DNA from: Ulva prolifera
Lineage: Eukaryota > Chlorophyta > Ulvophyceae > Ulvales > Ulvaceae
Assembly: GCA_023078555.1 (NCBI GenBank)
Contig: CM041204.1
Span: 4,556,430-4,620,429, forward strand
Reading direction: 5' to 3'
DNA: 64,000 bases
This document shows positions 51,966 through 62,482 of this stretch, one piece after another. The notes beneath the pieces are model-generated. The model did not search any database and was not told the DNA's origin. It saw only the letters and a list, made by a program, of their open reading frames with translations. Made by a program: the position numbers and the translations under genes. Every line of letters begins with the position of its first letter. The first letter of the stretch is position 1.

Positions 51966-52766
51966 TCATGTTTTGAAGCCCAAGCATGTCTGCATATGAC
52001 CACGAGTACCGAGTTTCAGCATCAGGTGCTGCATGCTGAGTGCATGATAGTAGGCTATGTCTCGCCTGGCGCGCAGAACGGCACATCTGCGGCATTCACA
52101 CAGCACACCCGAGCTGACCACTCTGGCACTTGAGAACATACAGCTCTGATTGTCAAGTATGCTGATGCAAACATGACAGGCACCACGAGTACCAAGTTTC
52201 AGCATCAGGTGCTGAATGCTCAGTGCATGATAATAGGCTTTGTCTCGCCTGGCGCGCAGAACGGCACATCTGCGGCATTCACGCAGCACACCCGAGCTGA
52301 CCACTCTGGAACTTAAGAACATACAGCTCTGATTGTCAAGTATGCTGATGCACACATGACAGGCACCACGAGTACCAAGTTTCAGCATCAGGTGCTGAAT
52401 GCTCAGTGCATGATAATAGGCTTTGTCTCGCCTGGCGCGCAGAACGGCACATCTGCGGCATTCACACAGCACACCCGAGCTGACCACTCTGGCACTTGAG
52501 AACATACAGCTCTGATTGTCAAGTATGCTGATGCACACATGACAGGCACCACGAGTACCAAGTTTCAGTATCAGGTGCTGAATGCTCAGTGCATGATAAT
52601 AGGCTTTGTCTCGCCTGGCGCGCAGAACGGCACATCTGCGGCATTCACACAGCACACCCGAGCTGACCACTCTGGCACTTGAGAACATACAGCTCTGATT
52701 GTCAAGCATGCTGATGCACATATGACAGGCACCACGAGTACCAAGTTTCGGCATCAGGTGCTGCAT
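51966..52766 (-). CDS. Repeat-coded Cys-rich open frame in the transposon (right)
   Basis: The mirror of the left frame, 266 codons: exactly 61 fewer, which is one repeat unit less. It starts with the same MQHLMPKLGTRG and ends with the same GHMQTCLGFKT. The repeat block covers about 51999-52766. The frame therefore survived a unit gain or loss. Confidence 0.3.
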   Translation of the reverse strand: MQHLMPKLGTRGACHMCISMLDNQSCMFSSARVVSSGVLCECRRCAVLRARRDKAYYHALSIQHLILKLGTRGACHVCISILDNQSCMFSSARVVSSGVLCECRRCAVLRARRDKAYYHALSIQHLMLKLGTRGACHVCISILDNQSCMFLSSRVVSSGVLRECRRCAVLRARRDKAYYHALSIQHLMLKLGTRGACHVCISILDNQSCMFSSARVVSSGVLCECRRCAVLRARRDIAYYHALSMQHLMLKLGTRGHMQTCLGFKT

Positions 52767-53650
52767 GCTGAGTGCATGATAATAGGCCTAGGCTTTGTCT
52801 CGGCTGGCACACCGAGTCGGAGCTCCGTGGTATTTGCACAGCCACAGAGCACAACTCCATGACCCTGCAGAGGTCGTTTTCCTGTGCCTTTGCCTATGTA
52901 GTAGAATCCTACTCAGACATAACAGGCGCATCGCACATGCACCGCTGATGATTGCAGTCATGTTGCTGAGGCATGTTCTCACTCCGCAGTGATGATTCAG
53001 TGATGATCAGATTCCACATCTTGTTTGGGTGGATACTGTGTGAACCTTCGTGTTTGTGCAATGAAATGGACAGCTAGCTATTTCAGTAATACCTCTGCGG
53101 CCCTTGATGCAGGGCATTTGAACACGGTGTGTTGTCGTTTTCTTCCTGTACCAGTGCAATAGTTTCGCATACAAACGACGATGAAATACACTGCAATAGA
53201 AAGTGAAAGCGACTATGAGCGGCGATGCTACTGCAGGAATTGGGCTGCGAGGCACACATCGCCTGTAAGGCAGCCGTAGTAGTGGTAAATTTGGCACCAT
53301 TGCAACATCACATCACGTTTCCTGATGCACGCCTTGACATGCGTGCTCAGATACAACGTGGCTGCAGCCTCACGCACGTCCGTGTTGAATGACCCGCTGC
53401 GATGGCATCACGCATACGATGCGTGTACAGTGTAAAGCCTCTGTGCGCAAGCAACGCGCCATAGATATGAGATGTGGGTGAAATTCTGTACCAACCCTGT
53501 CGAAAGCTGCAATGCAGCCCGTGATGTGAAGGTACTGTCAACTGCGCTCACAGGAAGCCGTACTCCCAAAATACGATTTGTATGCTGTGCACCACACTGA
53601 TACACAACCTAGCCATTAAATTTGTGTGCTACATGAGTTGCATCAATTCA

Positions 53651-53943
53651 TGCACGGCAGCGACTTTACGCAGCGACAGTCCTGACGCCTATAGTAGCTA
53701 CGTGAACGGTCACTTGCATGGTTGCATCGATATCGCTGCCAGCACCATACCAGGCATCAATAGCAATCAAATGGGCATACAACGATGCTTGAACAGTTCT
53801 GGAGGCAGCATCTGAATAGTCTGTAGTGGACGAGCCAGACCTGCCCAGAGCAACTGCTCGAGCCTGCCGGGCCGGCCCATCGTGTCTATTATTTAGTGTC
53901 GGCTGGGTACCCGGGAGACCCCTTGTTAGCGGGAGACATGACT
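53651..53943 (-). repeat. Outer right terminal inverted repeat
   Basis: About 293 bp, ending GCGGGAGACATGACT directly before the right target duplication. Nearly identical to the reverse complement of 47840-48133. Confidence 0.8.
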
Positions 53944-53952
53944 ACGGCAACC
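53944..53952 (+). repeat. Target-site duplication, right copy
   Basis: ACGGCAACC, identical to 47811-47819. Removing the element and one copy would restore a continuous host sequence here. Confidence 0.75.
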
Positions 53953-55008
53953 CATGCAGCGCAAAGCATGCCTGACACGACCACCCATCTGGCGCGATGC
54001 ACCCCCCCCTCACTCTAAGCGGACGCGGAAGAGGTCGGGAATGGAATGTTCGCGGTTTACAACTGACCCAACGTTGCTCTTCATGTTTCGAGCTCCTTAC
54101 GTCGTTGCGTGATGTTTGTGCATGCAGACGGTCTTTGTCTTGCATCAGAAGCAGAATCATGGCACAAATTCACCGTGTAAGTGGTAAAAGTACAGCTGTT
54201 ATATGTGCAACGCCTCTTACAAATGGGAGCCCGAAGAAGTGTGTGTACAACATGACACACAATAACATCATGTGCGGAAGAGACCTGCCAATTCCACCGT
54301 GAGTAAATGCAGCCGGCTTTTTCTTGACGTTTCCAGCATTCCTCTGGGTAAAGCAATGCAATCATACATGCAGTCACATCAAGGGAGATTGTCACCCTTC
54401 AGCCACCCTATCTCCAGGCCTGCTCCAAGGAACGAATTGCTTGCAATTGCGCAACCTCAGACAATCACAGAAAATGTGAACATCACGTCACTGTGGCGCT
54501 GGACAAAGCAGCACGCGCATACTATCCTGAATCTGAACCTCAATACAGATACCCAGGCACAATGCAGGCCCTGCATGCTCCAGGCAACCTTCCAAGCAAA
54601 CTTCCAAGCAGAATCCCCAGAGCCATGGCACAGGGTCGGGCTGAGGGCATGCTCACCAAGTGCCATCGTCTCCGGCCCGCGAGGCTGCCACCCCACAACA
54701 CCAGCAAGCCCTCCCCCACCCCGCATCTTCAGTCAGCACCAACTCTATATTCTACACATGCAGCATGCCAGCAGCACCAGACACCCTGCGCCGCCCGCCA
54801 CACCACCAACCGCCCACACCGCCCCAGGCGATGACGGCGCGTGTGCTGGCACACCAGTCTGCAATGCAACACTCACAAGCACCAGCTGTCAAGCTGCGCA
54901 TGCTCGAGTGATCATCTACCGGTCTGGGCAAGCGCCCCCTCGTCTGCATCCCTACGCCACACTGCGTTTGTCAAGGCAGCGCCCCACCCCCCCATGCGGC
55001 GCGGCGGC
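53953..55008. other. Intergenic, no gene seen
   Basis: About 1.05 kb between the transposon and the 3' end of the racemase-fold gene. A C-run (CACCCCCCCCTC) occurs at 54000. Plus-strand open frames that continue past 55 kb are antisense to the last exon of the next gene. Confidence 0.5.
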
Positions 55009-57973
55009 CTACCCTGTCGCCGGCACCGCCTTCCCATCGGCATCTAGCTTCAACATGCAGTTGATGCAGTTCTCGAGCTCCCCGGACTCGAGCTCACCCC
55101 CAAACGCATACTCCTCATGCAAGCCGTCAAACGGCTCCCGCCACTCCATGTCCCCAAAGAGGGGGTTGTCCTGGAGGCCCTCCATGAACATGTCAGCGCA
55201 CGTGATCGCATCGTACACCGGCAGGTTGACGTGTCGCCGCAGCGCGTCGGCGTACGGCGGCAGCTCCGTGCACTCTAGGAGGATCGCGCGGATGTTGAGG
55301 TCCTCTGTGACGACCTTGCGCGCGAGCTCGATGATGCCGGGCTGCACCTTGCCGACGTTGACCTTGCAGCCCTGCGCTACAGCGTCGAAGCCGGGCACGT
55401 CCTCGCAGCCGACGATGCAGAAACGCTTGTCCTCGATGTTCACACCGCACTCGGCATTGATGAGCTCGCACATTGGCATGAGCTCATGGCCGTTCGCGGT
55501 GAAGATCGCGATCTTCTGCATGCCACGGTGGAGGTGTGTGGATGTATGGAGGGCGTCTGCGTGGAGGGTGCGCGTGTGCTGGAGTATGGAGCAGCACACA
55601 ACCGTGCGCGTTTGACCTGCCGCATTGGGCCAGGCCAGGCGACTGAGGTGGAGGGGTGGGAGGACGGGTGATTTCCAAGTGAACGTGCGCAGGAATTACG
55701 GAGACAGGAATACGAAGGCCTGACAAAAATTCACTTGGATGATATCTTGAACAGAGTGGAGCGCAAATCGATCGGTCATGCTAGTCGGGTGCAACAACAA
55801 TAATGATAATAATAATGCCAAAAATAATCAACAGCATGCACATACAGGATGAGGGGCACACACAGCAGCGGCAGAACAGCAACGGCAGAACAGTCAAAAC
55901 TGTGTTGTGTCGACGGGAACTCATGGCTGAGGACTTTTACACCTGTGGACATGATCAGGTAGCTGTGGCTATGCGTACGGTCCACCTGGACGTGAATCAG
56001 GGGACATGATGAGGTGCGCAGTGCAACGGCTGCACCGCACAGCAACACGTCAATGCGCACATGGTCGTGTGGGTGTGCGGCCAGGGGATGCCGCTTCGCC
56101 AGGATGGCTGGGGAAGCAGCAGGAATGCTATGCCTGTGATGCCACTGTTGACATGGCTGCTGTCGGGTTGCAGTGTAGAATATTTGGCTATAAACTGCTT
56201 ATAAGCCATAAAATAACAATTCAAGTCAGACTTGAGCAATCACAGCTAATTCTGACACCCCCGCTACGGCGAGCGAAGCAAGCAAAATTTAGTTGACGCA
56301 CTATCTTGTTGCTTGCTAAGCAATCGCAAAATGAATACAATGGTCTGATCATCGCCTAGCATCTCATGCATTCGTGTTCTGGGTGCAGCTGTTGGGTTTG
56401 AGCAAAGGCCGTTCATCCGCCCATAGCTGGAGCAACAGCTAAGTAGGTTTGAGTGCGAGTGCTAAGCCATTGTGATATTCTGACGCAGGCCAACTCATGG
56501 GTTACCAAGCTATGAATCAATGTGTGGTTACGCCTTCCTATGGCTTGCTAATCTATATTGCCTCAAACGAAAATATATATAGTTTTTAAACAACAACAAA
56601 AACAAACCAAAAAAACAAACAATAATATATCACTGTCGGGTTGCATGCACTTCAGCGGGGCCACCGAGGCAGCTCTCGATCCGGCGCATGTAAAAGAGAG
56701 AGGAAATGTCGCGAGTCTGGGTGACGACTTCACTCTCATGCTGTGTGGGGGGCAGTTGGCACGGAGGCGGATGGGACAGGCATGACTTCAAGTGTGGACT
56801 GTGGTTACCCTGCTCTGATGAAAGTCAGGCATGATGCGCACAGATGCATTGCTCGACATGACCACGCTGCTCGATTGCATTGCCAGCAGAAGTGTTCAGC
56901 CTGTGACGTTTCTAAGCACGCAAGCTTTGAATGTGCTGTATGTGTTGTATCGGAGCGAAGCTTGACGACCGATGCCTCTATTGTGGGAATAGTCAAGGCA
57001 GCACAGCAGGATCTCACCACAGTCTGTCACACATGGTGAAGCATGGCTTATGCATCGGTCCATACATGCTGATAATAGCCTTCTGTGCACCCGGTAATTG
57101 CTACAAGCTGACACCGCACAGTTTTGTTGCCTGCTGTATGTGCACGGCGCACCTTATGCTTGGCGAATGCACAGGTGATGGCTGGCAGCTGCACAAGGCT
57201 AGAAAGCAGCACAGGCTTGCTGGTTTGGCGCCGGGCCATCTCCTGGAACCAGAACATGAAGCCACAGTCCCCAGTTATAGCGTCCACGGACTTCTCTTCG
57301 TCTAGCCATCGTATGGCGTCCTTGAAAGCTCGTTCCACGGCTGCTGTCATTTTGCCTGATTGGCACATTTCAAAAGACAGCCCTGGCACAACTCGATACA
57401 CGACCTGCATGCCGCTTGTGCCAATGAACCGCGAATTAAAATCTCGCACTGTCTGTTCGATTGTGTCTGTCAGCATTCTAGATTGCGGTACGTGACCTTG
57501 TATTTAAATGACTTGGGGTAGTCGATGTCTCCTGGTGCTGCTTCGTAGTTGTAATCAAGCCTGAGAATACCCAGCTTCAGCTGCGGACGCGGATGAGGCA
57601 TGAAATTGCTAGGCTTCGGGCTATCTGCTGGGGCATGAGTGCCAGCAGACGCCTGTGCGTCGTTTGTCGGCTTGTCGTCATCGACGCCTCGGCCTGCGAT
57701 GTACGCTGCTGGCTTCTTCAACACATTTTGATCAAACTTCCGGGCTACACATGCGACCTTCTTCAAAACTCTCGACAAGGTGTGCTGCTCTTCCTTTGAC
57801 AGTGCTTTGAACTTTTCTTCCATGCTGCACTGGACAACGACGACTCCGGAACGAGGAGAATCTGGCTCACACAGGCCTAAATACAGAACAAGGTCATAGG
57901 AACTCTCCCACAGCGTCTTACTGGAAGCCTGCTTGCTAGATAATCTGCTGCACAGTGGAAGGAGCTGCTGAAC
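55009..57973 (-). CDS. Alma-type (DMSP lyase-like) Asp/Glu racemase-fold protein, 5' end not found
   Basis: Three exons on the minus strand, 57973-57497, 57404-57153 and 55515-55009, phase 0 throughout, give 411 residues; an upstream exon is likely because an acceptor (CACCTTGCAG) precedes 57973. The racemase-fold part starts GILRLDYNYEAAPGDIDYPK, then VVYRVVPGLSFEMCQSGK, ITGDCGFMFWFQ (first catalytic-type Cys), KIAIFTANGHELMPMCELIN, FCIVGCEDVPGFDAVAQG, and ILLECTELPPYADALRRH (second Cys), ending VYDAITCADMFM. These blocks resemble the algal DMSP lyase Alma1 family, which cleaves dimethylsulfoniopropionate to dimethyl sulfide and acrylate. Other family members may have other substrates, so activity is not certain. 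The first 130 or so residues, including MEEKFKALSKEEQHTLSRVL, are an extension I cannot assign. No secretion signal is seen. An ATG at 57823 is an alternative start. Confidence 0.8.
55516..57152 (-). other. 1.6-kb intron of the Alma-type gene
   Basis: This intron joins AFAKHK to KIAIFTANG in phase 0, with donor GTGCGC and acceptor GCATGCAG. It is far longer than others in the window and partly AT-rich: AATAATGATAATAATAATGCC near 55800 and a long A/AAC-rich tract around 56570-56630. No protein-coding insert is recognised; an old small insertion is possible. Confidence 0.65.
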
Positions 57974-59448
57974 CTGCAAGGTGTGATCACAACATTCCGT
58001 CAACGGTGCCACTACCGGTGAGGACACCCCTGATGCCACAGCAGCGTACTAAATTGAAAGGCTCGGCACCTGGGGCTAGCGACTTGCTGTATAGAGAATG
58101 CTGAGGCCCGGCGAAGTGGTATGCGTTAAGGCTGTTTCTGAATTCCTCGGCGCTGTGACGTAGCGTGCGCCGAGTGCGTGCGCTGGAAGCTGATCAAGGT
58201 CATCAGTCGCACACGCAGAATACGCAACGATCCCGTCGCAAATTCCAAAGCAATATATTGCCTTGAGAGAGTTAATCAATTATGTCTCGATTGCTGGCCT
58301 GCACGCGTCAGCACTTCACGTCCGGAGCATGACGATATTCATGAGGTGATGAATTTTGCGGTATCTGGGGATTATTGCTAGGTCAGTCCTAGCGTGGTAG
58401 GCGCCATCTTGAAGCGGATGGAGCAACGCACATGCACAACCGAGATGCAAACAGGGCAACCATGACATTGAGGACTGCAACCTGGCTGGATACACTGCCA
58501 ACTCACTTGCAAGCCCGAGCATTGCACCCTAAAAGAACTGCAATTGGCCTTGAAGCTTGCAGATAGGCTGAGGTCAATTGTAGCACAGGCTGTGCTGGGC
58601 AGGACGAGGACAGAGGCAGGAGACAGGTACAGGAGTCACGCTGTGCCCCACAGAGGGGCTTTGACTATGCAGGAACAAATTTGTTTAAACAGACAAACTG
58701 ACAGCAGGTGAGAAGGATGATCATGCCTGCAATTAGTGGCTCCACCGCTGGCAAGCTGCTTTAGCTGTGTGGCAATCCAGTGGTATAGCGGTCATATGAC
58801 TGGATTCCCACAATCTGTGTCAGGCACATGTCGAAGCTACAGAAGCGATCGCAAGAGGACCACACATTGTTCAATCCACCAGACAATCTCCGCCCATCTC
58901 CCCACGTTCCCCCCACATCCTTTCCGTCCCGCCCCCTTCTCCCCACCTCCCCGCAACCCCCCCGGACCCTAGCTACAGGACATTGCCATCCCCTCGTTCA
59001 GGCATCTAGACGGGTGGACATCTATGGAAATGGAGGAGTTTCCAAGAAGCAAGGCGACGAGGCAGATAGCACCGCCAACATAGCGAGATGAAACAAGGAA
59101 AAGCTACCAACACAGCACAAGACACCCATGCCACAGCCAGCAGCTCGCACGGAAGAAGCACTGGGCCAACCCTAGCACAGCAAATCGCGCCACGCACAAG
59201 CAAATTCAGAGCGCCGACCCCGACGCACACGCATACCACCACCCGCGACACACCCTGACCCACACACCCACACATAAGCCCGACCTTTGCCTAGACGCGT
59301 AGATCCGAAGCACGCCCACCCGCCCACATAGTCACCCCAACAGCCGCGCCCGAGGCCACCCACCACGAGGCTACCCAGCCTGCCCCCCTGACGGCGGGCC
59401 CCCAGCCCCGGACCCCGGGCCTCCCCCGACACATCCGCAGCGCAGAAG

Positions 59449-59826
59449 ATGCACCGCCGCGCATCCCGATCGCACCGAAGCCTGCACCAAGCCGCCGCTA
59501 TGGCCGCGCCACAAGCACCCCTGGCTATGCATCCGCCAGCCACCAGCGTGCTGGGCCGAGCCGGGCAGCTTGAGCATGATCACATGGCGTGGGCGTGTGG
59601 GAGTGGCTGTGTCGAGGCGTTGGTGTTTGTGGCCGGTGTCAACAGGCTGCTGTACCTGGCATCTGCTTTGGCTGATGGTGGCGCGCCGCGTGGGTGTCTG
59701 GTCTTGTGGCGCATGCGGTGCTTCCTGCCTCCCCAACTGCTTCCTTGTGACGCACCAATCCAGGCAGCTAGGGGTGGGACGGCCCTAGCGGTGGGACATA
59801 CCCCCCGCGCCGCCTGGGTCAGTTGA
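59449..59826 (+). CDS. Possible orphan open frame, 125 codons
   Basis: Begins MHRRASRSHRSLHQAAAMAA and continues LVFVAGVNRLLYLASALADG. The start is a true ATG with AAG before it. No family is recognised, the region is GC-rich on one strand, and no expression signal is visible. Probably chance; listed because nothing better covers this stretch. Confidence 0.15.
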   Translation: MHRRASRSHRSLHQAAAMAAPQAPLAMHPPATSVLGRAGQLEHDHMAWACGSGCVEALVFVAGVNRLLYLASALADGGAPRGCLVLWRMRCFLPPQLLPCDAPIQAARGGTALAVGHTPRAAWVS

Positions 59827-60488
59827 TGCCATTGCATCTACGGCTGTAGTCGCCTGAGGGGCCTGGAAACAATTGCCAGGAACCAACCAAAGCTTTAAAG
59901 CACAACAAAGGCACATACATATGCCTAGAAGAAGTCGAAGCTCGAGCACACTGATGCATGAGGGATGGCCATGTGAGCTATGGCCAGCAACGTCACAGTG
60001 ACATGGGACAACGTTGACGTCATATACATATACGTACATGCAATCGCCCCAACCCTAGTCTACACATGTAGATATATCCTAGTCTATAGCTATATCTATC
60101 TAGATCCATGCATGACAGCCTAGGCTATGTACCTACATCATGACAACATTATACTATACTCACATATGTTTGCATTTGTAGAAACGTATACGTGGGTTTA
60201 TCAGGACCGCAGTGATCATAGTTCGAACTGCAGTAGCTCCGCGCCTGGGCTATGTTCCACATAGAGTCCACCGGTGTACAAATGCCTTTGGGGCCTACAT
60301 GTATGTACCTGCTTATGTACGTCGTGTGATGCACCTGTGACAGACTTTGTGATGCACCGCAGCTGTGGCTACAAGCTGCCACAAGCCGGGAACAGCCTGA
60401 CCCCCGTTACGTGCGATGACGCGGCCTGATGACGCGCGGGCCAGTGAGGCGGCGGCATCGCCCGTGCATGCGTTGATCATGAGGTGCG

Positions 60489-61034
60489 TCATGTGAGGTA
60501 CCTCTTGTGGACCACAGCTGCATCGAGAAGAATGCGGCGGCGACAATCGTACACGTGACCACGACTGCATGAAGACAGCGACATATGCCGCAAGCATGCA
60601 ACGAGATCGCGATCTGTGGCCGACTCTGGCCATGGCGCACGACAGCAGAGGCGTGGCTGCCACTGGTGGCGCATCGTATATATGTCAAAGCACGTATGCT
60701 CCACACCAACGCCGTCATTGTCGACATTAGATCTAATCATCCCATAGAAGTAGATTGATCCATTGTAAGCTCGTGTCTCTTCGATCTTCAACAGAGCAAA
60801 CTTACTGATTCCAAGATGGGAAGGTCCGCATCTAAGTACACCGCTTATTGCAACATCAACCTTGAGTCCTAGACAGATGCAATTGGTGTAGACTTTGCAA
60901 TGCGATGTCACAGCTCGGCTTTGGCTGCATCGCTTAGCTGTGATCTTCATCGTCCGGGTTGCCTCTTGCACTGCCTCCGAGACACCAGCGCGCGCCCTTT
61001 CGTGTAACGATCGTTCGAATAGCGTACGCGTCAT
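60489..61034 (-). CDS. Possible orphan open frame, about 180 codons
   Basis: Minus-strand frame from an ATG at 61034 (MTRTLFERSLHERARAGVSE) through LKVDVAISGVLRCGPSHLGI and KFALLKIEETRAYNGSIYFY. The first 100 codons read like protein, the last part (Cys/Arg-rich) does not, so an intron near 60700 is possible. No family is recognised. A TATAAAA at 61170 lies on the other strand. Confidence 0.22.
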   Translation of the reverse strand: MTRTLFERSLHERARAGVSEAVQEATRTMKITAKRCSQSRAVTSHCKVYTNCICLGLKVDVAISGVLRCGPSHLGISKFALLKIEETRAYNGSIYFYGMIRSNVDNDGVGVEHTCFDIYTMRHQWQPRLCCRAPWPESATDRDLVACLRHMSLSSCSRGHVYDCRRRILLDAAVVHKRYLT

Positions 61035-62010
61035 GATTGACGTCAATCAAACTGCGGATTGGAGAGTCGAATACTGTTTCTGCCCGAACGCTGCATCTAT
61101 GGGTGGGCTTGCTTGCTTTTTCGACGACATGTCGCGACAGAAAGCATGCGTTTGTGTCTCTCGCGATGCATATAAAACCGAGCCGTAGTAGTTATTGTTT
61201 CTCGCCATGCATGTGCATCCAGCCGCAGTAGCTCGGGGGCGCAGCTGCGGCACCATTCTACATGCATGCACGCTTGAGCGCAATGTGCAAATTGTGCAAT
61301 CATATGCATGCGCACAGCTATGCATGGAGCTCCACACGAGGCCTCGGGCACCTCCGGGAGGCGTGAATGTGTGCGTACTGGCACGTCGAAGCAGCTGCCA
61401 TGAGAGCACACTCGTCAGTGACACGTCCTTTGGAATTGTCCAGTCGCGGTTCACGAAGCTTGCCCACTGCCAGTGGCAAATCATGATTCAAATCAATTGC
61501 CTGTGATTTGCCTATACATAGCTGTGAACAGGGTTGTGACTACTAGTATCGAACAGTGGACAGTTCAACCTGAATGAACGTTCAGACACATGCGCACACA
61601 TGCATCACCGCGACTGGCACAACAGACTCTTCCGCACCATGGTGACTGCAGTGTGCCACTTCAGTGCATTCACCCACACAGTTACCGTGTCCTTCAATTG
61701 ACTCATTTCACTTGAGTTGTCCTTGCAAAACAGCCACACTGTGGCAGCTCGAGTCGGATCCAAATATACACAACCCCTATAGGGGGTTGCGGGTATGGGT
61801 TTGCGAGTGGGCGGGGTGGTGTGCAGGGGCTGGGCCGGGTGGGTTGTGCCAGCTGGGGGAGGCAGGGGCCTCCCTGGGGTGGGGGTTGTTGTTGGGGTCT
61901 CGCTGTTTCTTTGCTCGGCAGCCTTGGCTGCATGTCCTTTCGAGGCTCTTGCGCCTGGCTGGTGGGCGGGGTGCGGGTGGGGGTGGGCGTGTGGGTGTAG
62001 GGTAAAAGGC

Positions 62011-62154
<144 letters not shown>

Positions 62155-62482
62155 TCGTGTGTAAAAATGTGCGGCTGTGGCCGGCGCAGGTGCTGCCGTT
62201 GCGTGCGTGTGTTGGTGTATTCTGCGTGTGGCCTGTTGCGTGGTGTGCGATTCCCCTGGTTGCTCGCGATACTACCTGCCTTGCTTGCATTGTCCTTGCA
62301 ACACAACCCCTATAGTATGCTAGTAGTATACTACTATATACAGGCTTTGGTTGTCCACGTCCGGCAGGACAGGGACCTCATGCCACGTTCGTCCTGCAGG
62401 CAGGGTTCGGCCTCCCTCCTCATGATCATCTATATATGTCTTCGTAATTGTGCGGACCCTGTGCAGTCTCCTTGCCTTCAAG

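Larger units (their letters stand above)
47820..53943. mobile_element. Palindromic pair of non-autonomous Mutator-like DNA transposons
   Basis: Left arm 47840-50979 and right arm 50994-53943 are reverse complements around a 14-bp spacer (50980-50993). Encoded reading frames match nearly residue for residue between arms (for example 48179-48376 against 53605-53408, identical; 48802-48996 against 52982-52788, one change). Each arm is itself bounded by inverted terminal repeats of about 270-295 bp, so this is two head-to-head copies of one element. The ends read AGT(C/T)ATGTCTCCCGCTAACA. A 9-bp direct repeat flanks the whole. Long terminal repeats plus a 9-bp duplication suggest the Mutator superfamily; no transposase is seen, so it is non-autonomous. 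The extra AGTTATGTCTCCCGCTAACA at 47820-47839 is a second, tandem copy of the terminus. The arms differ by one 183-bp repeat unit, so they are not a simple mirror. Confidence 0.82.

Noticed and set aside
47820-53943. The palindrome as an assembly or read-folding artefact
   Set aside because: The arms differ by one full 183-bp unit, a few bases and a clipped central end, and a 9-bp direct repeat flanks the outer ends. A folded read would give a true mirror without these. Long-read confirmation would still be useful.
54272-55615. 447-codon plus-strand frame
   Set aside because: It is antisense to the last exon of the Alma-type gene and is Pro/Ser/Thr low-complexity; the minus strand carries clear family blocks.
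55516-57152. A nested gene in the long intron of the Alma-type gene
   Set aside because: Open frames are short and unrecognised; AT-rich low-complexity tracts dominate.
58750-58830. Possible tRNA (TGGTATAGCGGT-like A box)
   Set aside because: No B box (GGTTCGANTCC) follows at the right distance and no cloverleaf could be drawn.
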